Shown: positions 49,366 through 61,712 of the stretch, one piece after another | Layout of the letters: every line of letters starts with the position of its first letter | Position numbering within the stretch: the stretch's first letter is position 1 | NCBI RefSeq assembly: GCF_021130785.1 | Contig: NC_060207.1 | Span: 102,465,001 to 102,529,000 of the forward strand | Length of the DNA stretch: 64,000 nt | Direction: 5' to 3' | From: Homalodisca vitripennis | Taxonomy: Eukaryota > Arthropoda > Insecta > Hemiptera > Cicadellidae | Translations under genes and position numbers: made by a program | Notes under the pieces: model-generated | What the model was told of the DNA's origin: nothing | Database searches by the model: none | Seen by the model: the letters and a program-made list of their open reading frames with translations, nothing else

Positions 49366-51929
49366 GTGGACAGTGGGTCCACGGTCCCGGCCTGGGACCC
49401 ACTGTCCGATTCACGGGTTTCTTTTGACGAGGGGTTGACAAGGGATCGTCGTACTCACACTGCAGCACTTGAATGTATGTTTCGAGATCTAAAAATGATA
49501 TCTGCTAAATAGTTTTCAGTGCACTACATAAGACAGCTGCAAAAAGAATGAAACGAAATTATATACATAAAAAAAAATGGATGGTTGCCTGTAAAGTCGG
49601 TTTTTACGGGCGAAGATTTTACGTGACAACGTCTTTTTCTCGGTAGAATATTTATTGATATGAATATTATTAAATTGCACAATAGGAACAAGGAATTGAA
49701 TGAAAATAAGAATTGCACAAATTTTAACTATAGAAATATATTTTGTTTACTAAAACATTGTACATAATTTGAAATTAATTAAAATTTGTTATTGTAAATG
49801 GTAAAGTTGAATAAAACATTTACTAAAATTGGAATTTGAAATTCTTGCTAAACACAGTTAAATTCTAACTTCACGCGTGGTGATTGGTCGGTTTAGTTCG
49901 TTTGTTTGGTCGCACTGTTATGACAGGTTAGAGGTTATAATTTGTTATTTTAAATGTTTGACTAGCAATACGCGCTGTTTCTTCTCAAGCGACTGAATTA
50001 CGATTGATTGCAGAGTGATTTAAACTAATAATTTACTTAACACTATCAACATTTGTCAATAGTATGACATAACCTATAAACTCAGTTTCTCAACTTTTGT
50101 GTCAATCTAACAATTAATCAATCAATCATAGTTTACGATAATGAAATATCAGTGTACAATTATTTACCTTTATTGTTGTAGTTGTTGTAAATGACGAATC
50201 TAAGCACTCCACATTTTCACGAATAAACATAGTTATCTGCTTTATCCCGTGCGGCGGACCCACAGTTATCTGCTTTATCCCGTGCGGATCCCGTGCGGCA
50301 GACCCACTGAACGGGCATCGTAACGTTACCGGGCGTTACACTTTTTCATGAGTGACTCCGAGCCGCAACCTAATTTAAGACGTTGTCACGTCAATAAAGT
50401 CAGGTTAGTTACGCCATTTCTAACTTAAGAATGTCTGTAACGATTAAAGTGGTCTTTGTTTTATTGGATACGTTTTCGCTCCGACTAGGAGGGCAACGAT
50501 TAAAATATCGTAAGAATGCACAAAAAATCAGGTAAAGAGAACAAGTCATTTATATAATACTGTAAGAGCCTGTTAACTTTAGTCAATTGTTCTGTGTAGA
50601 CATTGTTTTATAGTAGCACAATCATAAATTACCTTACATTTAGTCGTAAAAGCATAGAGTACGCTTGATAATAACAACACTTCTTATTTCAAACTTTTTT
50701 GCGACCACTGTTGAGTACAAGTAAGACAAATATTTGTAGATAGGAAAACTAAAAGTTTTATTAAAAGTCTACTTTTAACTGTACACTTTTGTAAATATTG
50801 AGTATGCATGATGAGTACTGTATGCAGACATCAAAGGAATGTACTATATAACTTTTATATAGTTATAAAATGCATAGTTTATTTGACTTTTGACAGAAGT
50901 AGGCTTCTCAGAAGTTTATATGTACCTTATTCGAGAAAACAAAGCAATATTAACTAGAGCTTTTTTATTAACTAAACACCAAATTTTAAAACTTTTAACG
51001 GTTAACGGTTTATTTTAAAGGGGAATAAACTAATAGGGTTTAAGAATAAATTTAAGAATTTGGAGCGTTCTAAGTCGTTATAACTGCTAGTAATTAAACA
51101 TGTTATCTCCTGTCGTTCCGGGATCACTATTTGAAATAACGTTAAATTTTTTCGCAGTAGGATAAAGCGATGAATAGCAATGGGAAGTTTGAATGAAACT
51201 AGACAAATTTTTTAGCAGTTCATCGAATTCCTGTTCGAGTGATATTTACAACGTATCGTTAGCGGCATAAGGTCACTATTATGTAAGTTAGTATGTCTGT
51301 GTAGGCAGATATTTTGTTTACTGTTTAGATTATATGCCAAGAGCCACTATTTAAGGTAATAAAATATTTTGTCTTCGTATCTATTTAACTTAATTTGGTA
51401 AAACTTTAAAAATGATATATTAGATATGAACTAAATGGTTATTTTAACTATTAACAATGTTAATAAAACAATAAACCATCAATTTCAATTAACGTGTACT
51501 ACGAGTAACGTGTCTACTGGTATATACAGTATTATACAAACGATGGTCCAATAAAAGGAATAACTAATACTAACTTTCTGTAGATGTTTGTGATTCATTA
51601 GGACAATGCGAAATTAATCAGATAGTAATATAATGCTATATGGAATTCGTTAAGATATAATCCCTATTATTAATCCACTTCATATGTGATAGCTTGAGTA
51701 AACTATTGTTAATATTTGCTGCTTTAGCAGTACGCTGTGCGAATGTAGTGGAAGCATCACTGACCAGAATAAAGAATAAGTGCAGGTAGAAAAACTAATG
51801 CACGGCCAGATCAGTTTTGAAAAGTAGGACAGTTAGTCCACAGGTGTCGGCGTGGACTAACTGTCCTACCCTGCAGAAAAGTGACGTCAGCCACCCTCGT
51901 CAAACTAGGCGTGGACCTACAGTCCTACA
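49366..51929. mobile_element. Structure bounded by related hairpins (candidate non-autonomous element)
   Basis: The left hairpin has stem GGACAGTGGGTCC at 49368-49380 with its complement at 49395-49407. The right hairpin has stem GTAGGACAGTTAGTCCAC at 51824-51841 with a perfect complement at 51852-51869. A degraded third half lies at 51910-51929. The two hairpins resemble each other, loop included (GGTCCCGGC and GGTGTCGGC). TTTGACGAGGG near 49424 is inverted as CCCTCGTCAAA near 51894. No transposase is seen between, so this is probably a non-autonomous element or two solo copies. Confidence 0.4.
49621..50393. repeat. Nested inverted repeat, 15-bp arms
   Basis: ACGTGACAACGTCTT at 49621-49635 and its complement at 50379-50393 bound a 773-bp segment. 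It may be a MITE nested in the hairpin-bounded structure. Target duplications were not clear. Confidence 0.4.
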
Positions 51930-54202
51930 ATATTTAACAATTTAACTACAGTACTCTTGTATCAGCGCACCTTCAGATTCACATACTTACAGCACCATAC
52001 GTTATCAACACACCTGTATTGACACCGTATGACGACTACATTTATTTAATTATATTATACTTGAATATTCTACACAAACAGGAGCTTATAATTGAAGTAT
52101 TGCTTGTGAACCACATTTATATAGGAGTGGAATATGTTTTTAGAACGGCTTATCACTATCAATGCGATGAAAATGCGGGAATTTCAGTAAAATAATTCCC
52201 TATGTTACAGCAGGGCTGCAAGTGTTCACCTTTAGGAACACAGATTCCTGTGTCTCCCTGCATTTTTCTGACAAACGATTTGGCACCGTCAAGGTCAAAA
52301 CATGACAAAGCTGAGGAAATCCAGCAGGAAACGGAAATGCGGTCATCCACACAATATAGTATCAAATACATTTCCTTGGATAACAGTTATCATTATCATA
52401 AAGCCAAGCCCTATCTGTTACTATCAGTTAAAGAGAGCAGAGAAGATTTCCTTACTTCTTGGTGGGGATTTATCCCGCAGAGGAAGACAATTCCCTTCTA
52501 ACTGCACAGGTAACTTTATTCACGACGCTGACGCCATGACTAGTGAATAAATTATCGAAACTCATTTTAATTAAATGGTTATTGCTTTTTTTTATTAATC
52601 ATTACGCCTAAGGGAGTTTACCAAGGGGACCCAACCAGTAAATGTGGTGTTTTTAAACATAATGCTTCATCTGTTTATTATATTATATTATTTCCATTAG
52701 GCCTATCTTAATTTTTCTTATAAAGTCGTACACGTAATAGTTTATTACAAATTATAGCTGAACAAATATCTGCACTGTGCTATAAAAATCAATCATGCAT
52801 ATATTAAGGTATATTAGGGTGTAATTTTCCGTTGTTTTGTACCTATTTTCCTTGTACGACCGAACAATACTTAAAATGAACTCATTTATGTTACCTGGAA
52901 TCTCTTCATCCCCGATTCTCATGTAGCCTTTAATATCCACAGTATTATATCACAACTTTTCGCTTTTGCTCATAGTAATTTATATTTGTTCATCAATAGC
53001 CGAGACGTGGGCTACAAAATTTACAATTTTTATCTACAAACAATATAATCTGTAGGCCAATTTTATTGATATGCTGAGATATACACATAAAGCTTTAACA
53101 ATTGTTCATTTAAAATATGAACTTAAAGATTAAAGTAGCTTGTTCTTTACCGGCTACCTTCTACAACTGAAGATCAAAGTGTTTACTTATATTAAAAAGC
53201 TCTGTAGTAACTAAAAACTTCACAAACATCGTGTACGCCAGTAATACAATGTGTAATTAATATACTAAACGTTGCAAACATTCACTTGCAGGTACGAAAG
53301 AATTTATTTCCATATACAGTATAAATAAGGGAACTGACCTTGATGCATATTTTGTAGTATTCCGGGATGATTCTGTAATGTGACGAGGAAAACAAATAGC
53401 GCAGTATAATGACAACGTGTTCAAGTTTCCAAGTAAAGGTTGCGCGATAATTCAGACCAGGACAGTCAGGTGAGACAACGCGAAGGACGACAGTTCAAGG
53501 TCAACCGATTGTCCTCAACAATGAACCAACCCAGCCAATGAGAGCTTACTATTCGTGAGCTCCACGAATCTCCTGTTAGCATTCCTGCCTATGAATTTAT
53601 TGATATTCTTAGAAAAGTAAACGTGTTAATTTGACTAGGTGCCGATTTCCTTACTGTAGTAATTTTAGTATACAAGGGCACTTAAAATACAAATTTATTG
53701 CAAATATGCAGCAGATAGATTAGTTAACAAAGATTCTAATAGCAATCATTATGTCACATATAAGTATGAAATTCTGTTAAGGCTTACAGAACTTAATAGG
53801 TATTAAGTATTAATTTAATACCTTGCACATTTTGGCTCCAAATTAATAATTATGTAAACATAATTTCGAATTGCTAATACTATTTTTTGGTTCTATAAAT
53901 ATTTATGAACTCGTTTCAAAACACATTTTTTTGACAACTTTGCTAATTTATTTGTACAGTATTGATAGACGGAATCCTAGCAAACACCTAGTATCAGTTA
54001 GACCTGCTATAATTAATTAGTTTAACATCTGGTTTAGTAGATTGTGTATACATAATTGGGCTAGGGCAATAAATCCTACTCATGGTAGCACCTACGTATA
54101 ATTACTACCGAAATTTATATAACGTAACTCCCAGTTCCACATTTTTATATCTATCTATATCATCTCTCTTATTAACGCAGCTTGTTGAAACGGTAGCTGT
54201 CC

Positions 54203-54204
<2 letters not shown>
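51930..54204. other. AT-rich DNA with an unidentified open segment
   Basis: 52202-52501 is less AT-rich, open on the plus strand for about 99 codons, and open over part of it on the minus strand (52159-52371). Splice-like sites flank it on both strands. I recognise no family. A GC-richer patch with a CCAAT-type motif lies at 53440-53560. Nothing else was identified. Confidence 0.35.

Positions 54205-54257
<53 letters not shown>
54205..54257. repeat. (AT)n microsatellite
   Basis: About 53 bp of AT repeat. Confidence 0.95.
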
Positions 54258-54259
<2 letters not shown>

Positions 54260-54429
54260 TGGCTAAGTTCGTCTGCCTGATATGCCATTTCGTTTTGGTA
54301 TAGCGCCCGTTCAAACTAAAAACTGACGATTGCGTTATTTACCAACGTAGAGAAACAAAATAAATAGTATTCTGTAATGCGTATAACATTCCTAAAATTT
54401 CCTAAACAAGCCTAAACAATTCTTTTTAT

Positions 54430-54770
54430 ATCTCAAACGGTTTTCTAGACCTCGATTACATGTAAATCCCCAAAGAAGTGGCGAAATAAATGCTAAAACA
54501 AATTTGGTATAAAAAGTAATCTTATAAAATAAAATATGTCAGATAACTCATTGGCGAGCTTGGTAGTAGGGCATTTCGTTCCAACAGGAGGCCTTTCCAA
54601 CTTACAACATCTCAACTCCGTTATTCATGGGTTTAGTAAATTATTGCTTATGTATAAATAAAATTGGGACCCTGTATTTATACAATAAACCATATTAATA
54701 TTTGGTTGTAACACAATATATCTACTTCTGACTTAGCCGGAAGGACATTTTCATCTATAATAACATATTC
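54430..54770 (+). repeat. Dispersed repeat C, copy 2
   Basis: A longer relative of 1180-1460. It carries GATTACATGTAAAT, CAACTCCGTTATTCATGG and TTAGCCGGAAGGACA. The GCCGGAAGGAC core also occurs in the subterminal region of the intact piggyBac-type element. Confidence 0.4.
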
Positions 54771-55363
54771 TAGGTATTTTTATGCATCACGTATTCCCAC
54801 TTTTAGGTCCTAATTTCGTTGCGGAACTGGGGAGAGAATGTCGTGAAAGTATAGGAGTAACTTCGCTCAACTGTACTTAAGCTAAAATAGTGCAAAAATA
54901 TCTAATTCCAAAAATAAATACAATTAAGAAGTACTTACAAATTAAAGATTGGTGGTTAGGTGCTTTGAAATTCGTGGGAAATGGTTAATGCGACAGTTCA
55001 AACATACAATACCGATTTCTAAAAAAAATCTTAGGCTGGACCTAGCATGTTTTAACAGACATTTATACATGATATACAACAAAATCTACCAGATTTAAAC
55101 GACGTTAAAGTTCGTTTCATTAAAAAAACAGTCTAGAGTTGTAAATGAATCGCTGTAATAAAAACATACGACGGTTTTATATAAGTGAAGGCCTTACGGC
55201 ATATAGAAGACTGGCTATCCGAAAGTTTATCAGAAGATAAGTATTTTTGTTCACTACTACGGTTACCAGAGTGGAGGGCACTTGTACGAAGGCGTTTCCG
55301 TTTCCGTCCACCCTTGGAGCCTTTGCCAACTAGAGCACCAGTCTCACACTGCAGGGCGATGGT
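54771..55363. other. Left flank of satellite 2
   Basis: AT-rich up to about 55180, then a GC-richer segment open on the plus strand (55185-55394) that runs into the first monomer. No protein family is recognised. Confidence 0.4.
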
Positions 55364-57456
55364 GGGCGGAGGCTGTTTACAATTAGCATCCTAACAAGAA
55401 ACACTTGTTGTTACAGTATGTATGGATGACGCACAACATAGCATAGTAAATGAATAGAACAGATTTATCTTACAGTTATATTTAACTGCATTCACCGGTG
55501 GTATACCGGAGCTGGGCGGAGGCTGTTTACAATTAGCATCCTAGCAAGAAACACTTGTTGTTACAGTATGTATGGATGACGCACAACATAGCATAGTAAA
55601 TGAATAGAACAGATTTATCTTACAGTTATATTTAACTGCATTCACCGGTGGTATACCGGAGCTGGGCGGAGGCTGTTTACAATTAGCATTCTAGCAAGAA
55701 ACACTTGTTGTTACAGTATGTATGGATGACGCACAACATAGCATAGTAAATGAATAGAACAGATTTATCTTACAGTTATATTTAACTGCATTCACCGGTG
55801 ATCTACCGGAGCTGGACGGAGGCTGTTTACAATTAGCATCCTAGCAAGAAACACTTGTTGTTACAGTATGTATGGATGACGCACAACATAGCATAGTAAA
55901 TGAATAGAACAGATTTATCTTACAGTTATATTTAACTGCATTCACCGGTGATCTACCGGAGCTGGACGGAGGCTGTTTACAATTAGCATTCTAGCAAGAA
56001 ACACTTGTTGTTACAGTATGTATGGATGACGCACAACATAGCATAGTAAATGAATAGAACAGATTTATCTTACAGTTATATTTAACTGCATTCACCGGTG
56101 ATCTACCGGAGCTGGACGGTGGCTGTTTACAATTAGCATTCTAGCAAGAAACACTTGTTGTTACAGTATGTATGGATGACGCACAACATAGCATAGTAAA
56201 TGAATAGAACAGATTTATCTTACAGTTATATTTAACTGCATTCACCGGTGATCTACCGGAGCTGGACGGTGGCTGTTTACAATTAGCATTCTAGCAAGAA
56301 ACACTTGTTGTTACAGTATGTATGGATGACGCACATAGCATAGTAAATGAATAGAACAGATTTATCTTACAGTTATATTTAACTGCATTCACCGGTGATC
56401 TACCGGAGCTGGACGGAGGCTGTTTACAATTAGCATCCTAGCAAGAAACACTTGTTGTTACAGTATGTATGGATGACGCACAACATAGCATAGTAAATGA
56501 ATAGAACAGATTTATCTTACAGTTATATTTAACTGCATTCACCGGTGATCTACCGGAGCTGGACGGAGGCTGTTTACAATTAGCATTCTAGCAAGAAACA
56601 CTTGTTGTTACAGTATGTATGGATGACGCACAACATAGCATAGTAAATGAATAGAACAGATTTATCTTACAGTTATATTTAACTGCATTCACCGGTGATC
56701 TACCGGAGCTGGACGGTGGCTGTTTACAATTAGCATTCTAGCAAGAAACACTTGTTGTTACAGTATGTATGGATGACGCACAACATAGCATAGTAAATGA
56801 ATAGAACAGATTTATCTTACAGTTATATTTAACTGCATTCACCGGTGATCTACCGGAGCTGGGCGGAGGCTGTTTACAATTAGCATCCTAGCAAGAAACG
56901 CTTGATGTTACAGTATGTATGGATGACGCACAACATAGCATAGTAAATGAATAGAACAGATTTATCTTACAGTTATATTTAACTGCATTCACCGGTGATC
57001 TACCGGAGCTGGACGGTGGCTGTTTACAATTAGCATTCTAGCAAGAAACACTTGTTGTTACAGTATGTATGGATGACGCACAACATAGCATAGTAAATGA
57101 ATAGAACAGATTTATCTTACAGTTATATTTAACTGCATTCACCGGTGATCTACCGGAGCTGGGCGGAGGCTGTTTACAATTAGCATCCTAGCAAGAAACA
57201 CTTGTAACAGTGTGTATGGATGACGCACGACACAGCATAGTAAAGTAGTAGGACGGACTCATCTTACAGTTATATTTAACTGTATTAGCCGGTGGTATAC
57301 CGGGAGCTGGGCGGAGGCTGTTTACAATTAGCACCCTAGTAAGAAACGCTTGATGTAACAGTGTGTATGGATGACGTGTGTCACAGCATAGTAAGAGAGT
57401 GGGACGGATTCATCTTAGGGTTATATTTAACTCCATTTACCACTGGTCTTCCAAAC
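55364..57456 (+). repeat. Satellite 2: fourteen about 150-bp tandem monomers
   Basis: Monomers begin GGGCGGAGGCTGTTTACAAT or a one- or two-base variant. They start at 55364, 55514 and then every 150 bp (147 in monomer 7, 148 in monomer 13). Each ends in a GC-rich box with ACCGGTG and TACCGGAGCTG. The last two monomers (57161 and 57309) are clearly diverged. Variants GGCGGAGG, GACGGAGG and GACGGTGG recur in order, hinting at a higher-order repeat. No coding function is seen. Confidence 0.97.
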
Positions 57457-58606
57457 GGTCTGCTGACGGAGCGGAGTGGCGGCGATAGTCATACAATAGA
57501 TCTTACACGTGGTCGCTCCCTTCAGACAACTGTTGACCCACATTGTTGTAACTGTTTGTAATTGTTTTGCAAACATTGTAGTTTTTTAATAGTTAAAAAT
57601 TAAAATAATCCGTACAAATTAAGAGATTTTAAAGGTTTATATTATTAGAAGGTTACTAATAATTTAACAACTAATTAATTACATAACACACATTGGTAAT
57701 TACCTAATAATAATAAAAATAACACTAATTGAAATGACCTAATTAGGTTATCGCACGAGAATAGACCTGAAATAGTGCTAAAATATAAAAATCAAAACCA
57801 TTGTTAACATTAAGAGATTGTTTTTGAGTAAAATACAGACATATTGATATATTTGGGACAAAGTATTATTTTCTTACAACAACCAACAGTAATACTTATC
57901 ATCCATACATAGTTGTAATCGGAAGTTCAGTTTGTAATATCAGTTAGTATCAAATAATAACTTTTGAAAACCTTTCCTAATTAATAATTAATGTTAATTG
58001 TCAGCAGTGCGGAATAAGTCATTTTTAGTTAACAAACTATATAACATTTGGTACAACTAAAAATGTCATTCGTAATTGCAAATAGATAAACGATATCTAA
58101 ATTAAACTATTCAAAGATACAATTCTCCATTTATTACTCGGGCCGGCCATGGCGCGTTTATTTATGAACCAATCTGCCAAGTTTATCAACAGTAATTTAA
58201 TAATGGATAACATAATGGATCACATACAAGTGACGATGTGCACAGACTATCGTACAGTAAAGTTAAGTAGGTGCACAGATTATGGTGGTATACAATCCCT
58301 TTTATAGTTGTCAGTAATTTTATGATTACAGTAATACACATTTATTTTGAGTTTACACTGCGCCTGTATTTTTTTATGATGTAGTAAGCTATCTCACTGA
58401 TTCTTATTTCCAAACTAGTATGTTTTGACTTTAAACTCGGAAAGTTGGCAACACTATAAGCAGAGTATTTCGCAAAAACTATTTGTGTTTAAAATAGTAC
58501 ATCGCAACGGAGTCATGTTTCCTGACATTGAAAACTATTATTAATTATAAAGAGAATTCAAAATAGGTAAAAATCTAGGGCTATGAAATATACGAATTAC
58601 GATTTT
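57457..58606. other. AT-rich DNA between satellite 2 and the piggyBac element
   Basis: No gene was recognised. A GC-rich GGGCCGGCCATGGCGCG patch lies at 58140-58156. Confidence 0.5.
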
Positions 58607-58610
58607 TTAA

Positions 58611-58624
58611 TGATAGAGCGTACA
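58611..58624 (+). repeat. piggyBac left terminal inverted repeat
   Basis: TGATAGAGCGTACA follows TTAA at 58607-58610 and is matched exactly in inverse at 61713-61726. Confidence 0.92.
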
Positions 58625-58791
58625 AGGCACTGCCGGCAGGACGTTACGTTCTCATTTGAGGACGTAATTCAACTGCTTACACGAGGACGAAAAATCCTGC
58701 TGGCAGGACCGTTCTTGGTCCCATTAGAAAGAGGGAAATGTAATGAATTAGCGCATGCAAGTCTGAAGTTGGTAGCTCTGACCGTTCAGAA

Positions 58792-59107
58792 ATGGCGGCG
58801 ATTATAGGAAAGGGTGACCGTGTGTATGTTTTCGCTACTTATTTTGATACTCCAAATAGTGGAAATGCATGGAGTCGCTCGTTATTTGGTAGTAGTTATG
58901 ATACCACTAAGTGTAATGGTACTGTAATTAAAGTTACGTGTAGTTGTGCAACAGTTCTGTGGGACATTGACAAAAACACAACTAGATGTTTGCTAAAAGA
59001 CTTGTTCTCGAGTGATGGTCGAGCTGTCATCGCTGTCGGTGTGACGCCTGCTGCCAGCGCCGCTATAGGCCTACCCCGCCAGCTCATATCACCTGCAACG
59101 CTATCAG
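58792..59107 (+). CDS. piggyBac-type transposase exon 1
   Basis: Encodes residues 1-105 and the first base of codon 106. It begins MAAIIGKGDRVYVFATYFDT and holds a GTV-x-V and WDxD pattern reminiscent of small beta-barrel (SH3 or Tudor-like) folds. That resemblance is inference. Confidence 0.8.
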
Positions 59108-61140
59108 GTAAGAGAATACTTTTCACTTTCTACCATTTATAATAGTTGATAAATTAAAACTGGGTTTCTTAGTATATTTTGGTCGTACTTGAATAGTAAC
59201 GGTATTCATTACCAGGATAGTTTCAAAGGGGACAAGTATAGATGACGGACTTTTGGCACACGTAAAACTCGTAATATTTGTCACATTAAAAGTTCGGATA
59301 AATGTTTGTTTATTATTAAAAAGGCATCATGTGAAACAATTTATTTGTTTCAGATGATGCCCAGAAAAGTAAAAGGAGGAAGACTACCGTTCAACTGACC
59401 AGTGCTGAAAACAGTTCGTCGTCATCATCATCCGATGAATCTAATGATGAAGATGAAGACCTTGATAGCGGATCAAACAATATTATTGATTTACCTGCAG
59501 ATGCAGAGGAAATCTATAATAATTCAAACTTAGTTTTAGTTAATGACACTGAATGGGACATTGGTAAACATGTAAATATTGATCAATTCAAGGACCATCA
59601 ATACAAACCTCGTTTTCACTTGCTCAATACTAATCGAGAAATTCTATCCCTCAATGAAATGGATTTTTGGCTAATTTTTTCCCCCATTGATGATATAAAC
59701 CATATTTTAGTTTGTTCAAATGCTCATTTGAGGGATAGAAGAAAACCAATTTCGAGACATGAGTTTTTCAAGTCAATTGGTATTTTGTACGCCATGAGTA
59801 TAAATATGTTAGCGGTCCGCCGCAACTACTGGTCTACGGAAACCGACGGCCTCTTTCCTGCTTCAGCTTTTGGTTCTAGGTTTGAAGAAATTTTAATGGC
59901 AATGGCATTTGCCATGCCTGAAGATAAAAGGAATGGAGATAGGTGGTATCAAGTTAGGCCTCTCATCAACATGTCCGTAACACATTGGAGGCAGAGTTTT
60001 CCCCCAGGTTTCAAATTAACTGTAGATGAATCCATGTTTGCTTGGTACGGGAAAGGCAACTACCGTGAAAATGGCATGCCTGCTGTGATGAAAATTAAAA
60101 GGAAACCTAAAGGAGTTGGTTGTGAAGTAAAAACTATTTGTGATAGCACATCAAGAATCATGATTGGGTTGGAAATCAATGAGGGGAAAGAAGAAATGAA
60201 AAATAAAAAATGGCAAAAGGACTTTGGTGCCGGAACTGCAACAACGCTACGATTGACTGAACCGTGGCATGGAACTGGTCGAATAGTTGTAGGAGATTCT
60301 TGGTTTTCTTCTGTAAAGACCAGTATTCAGTTAAAGGAAAGAGGTTTGTATTTTTTAGGGATGGTTAAAACCGCCTATAGAAACTATCCTCTAAAGCAAA
60401 CTGTCCTGAGGTCCCTTAAGGAAAAGGGGTCTTTTATATCAGCTACAGCAAGCTCGGAAAATGTAGATCTTATTTGTGTAGGATGGAGAGACCGTAAGGT
60501 TCATACGTTTGTAGGTACCTGCTCTCCAACTTTACCTGGAAAACCATGTACAAAAAAAAGATATGATGACGACGGAAAACCTTACACCAAAGAAGTAGCA
60601 CGTCCAAAACTAGTAGAAGATTACTTCATGGGAGCTCCTGCCATAGACATACATAACCACATTCGCCAAGATGGACTAGCACTAGAAACAGTGTGGCAAA
60701 CTCAACAGTGGCATCATAGAATGTTTGCTTGTATATTTGGTATTATGGAAACTAATGCCTTTTTAGCATATAACCTTCACAGACCTGCCCTTGAAAAGAA
60801 GTCTCACACAGACTTCACTAAGGCACTAGCCTTGCAATTAATAAAAAACCAATTTGGCCTTCCACCAGAAACAAGACCTGCAGAACCTTTGTTAATCGAT
60901 GAGGTGAATTTACCTGTGGAGGTAATCTCGCACGTCCTTGTTAACCTTTCTAAAGAAGACGAACGGAAGCAAGTTCAAAGGAAGTGTCTAATCTGCTCGA
61001 GAGTGCACGGAAAGCAAATGAAAGCAAGCTACTTTTGCAAGAAATGCGGACCTAATGCTGTCATGTGTAGCCCACAAACTGGCAGAAATTGTTTTGAATA
61101 CCATATAAAAAATGGTATACCCTTACGTCGTAAGAACTAG
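58792..61140 (+). CDS. piggyBac-type transposase, two exons, 700 residues
   Basis: Exon 1 (58792-59107) joins exon 2 (59354-61140) through a CAG/GTAAGA donor and a TTTGTTTCAG acceptor; the frame is open throughout. It catalyses cut-and-paste transposition at TTAA. Residues 1-105 form a small domain with NGTVIKV and TVLWDIDKN segments, unlike the usual piggyBac start. Residues about 113-140 are Ser- and acid-rich and follow a basic KSKRRK. The DDE_Tnp_1_7 core carries Asp330 (LTVDESMFAWYG), Asp420 (VVGDSWFSS) and Asp537 (AIDIHNHIRQ) at the three expected sites. Residues 650-689 hold a cross-brace-like Cys/His set (C-x2-C, C-x2-C, C, C, H). The ATG at 58792 is chosen because it starts the frame that splices in phase. 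Domestication is unlikely because ends and TTAA sites are kept. Confidence 0.92.
59354..61140 (+). CDS. piggyBac-type transposase exon 2
   Basis: Encodes the rest of codon 106 to residue 700 without interruption, covering the acidic linker, the catalytic core and the C-terminal Cys/His domain. Reading only from the internal ATG at 59620 would give 506 residues and lose the N-terminal domain, but would keep all three catalytic Asp residues. Confidence 0.95.
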
Positions 61141-61308
61141 ATGTGTATTGAAAAAGATGACTATGTAGCTATCAAGATAGAAATCATACTTTTTTGAATT
61201 TAGTTCTTTGAGATAGCTAAACATATTAGAAAATAAGTCCCAAGATTTTCAATATCTTTCCTAAGTATATGAATACATAATGAATTTTACTAATTAGTTG
61301 AAATACTT

Positions 61309-61314
61309 AATAAA
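61309..61314 (+). terminator. Polyadenylation signal of the transposase gene
   Basis: AATAAA lies about 170 bp after the stop codon and within the element, so the transcript can end before the right terminus. Confidence 0.55.
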
Positions 61315-61712
61315 GTTTTCTTGGGTAGATCTTAATTTTTATTACTTATTATATACTTTTAATTTATTCATGTATTCTCTCTCTGTTGTGTAACGGAACA
61401 AGTTTATACTTCGTATGTTTATACATTTATTTTACATTTATAAAATAGATTACAAGGCAGTTGTTGTATTAGTCAGTAAGAGTCATATTAAACAGTTTTA
61501 CAAAATTTACAGTAGTTTATTGTTCGCCCAACACCATATCTGAAGTATTACTGCCACTAATGCGCTCTGGTTACCAAAAGTACTGCCGGAAGGACGCGTC
61601 CTGCTGGAAGGACAGTTCAAACATTCGCCATAAGTGCCTTAAATCCTGCTGGCAGGACGCAACGCTGCGTACAAAAGTACTTCCGGAAGGTCCTTCCAGC
61701 AGGACGTGGGAC

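Noticed and set aside
55185..55394. 69-codon frame running into satellite 2
   Set aside because: It ends in the repeat monomer, has no splice sites or recognised domain, and may reflect a GC-rich repeat flank.
58583..58807. Plus-strand 74-codon frame at the piggyBac left end
   Set aside because: It starts outside the element, crosses the TTAA and terminal repeat, and overlaps the better-supported transposase start in another frame.
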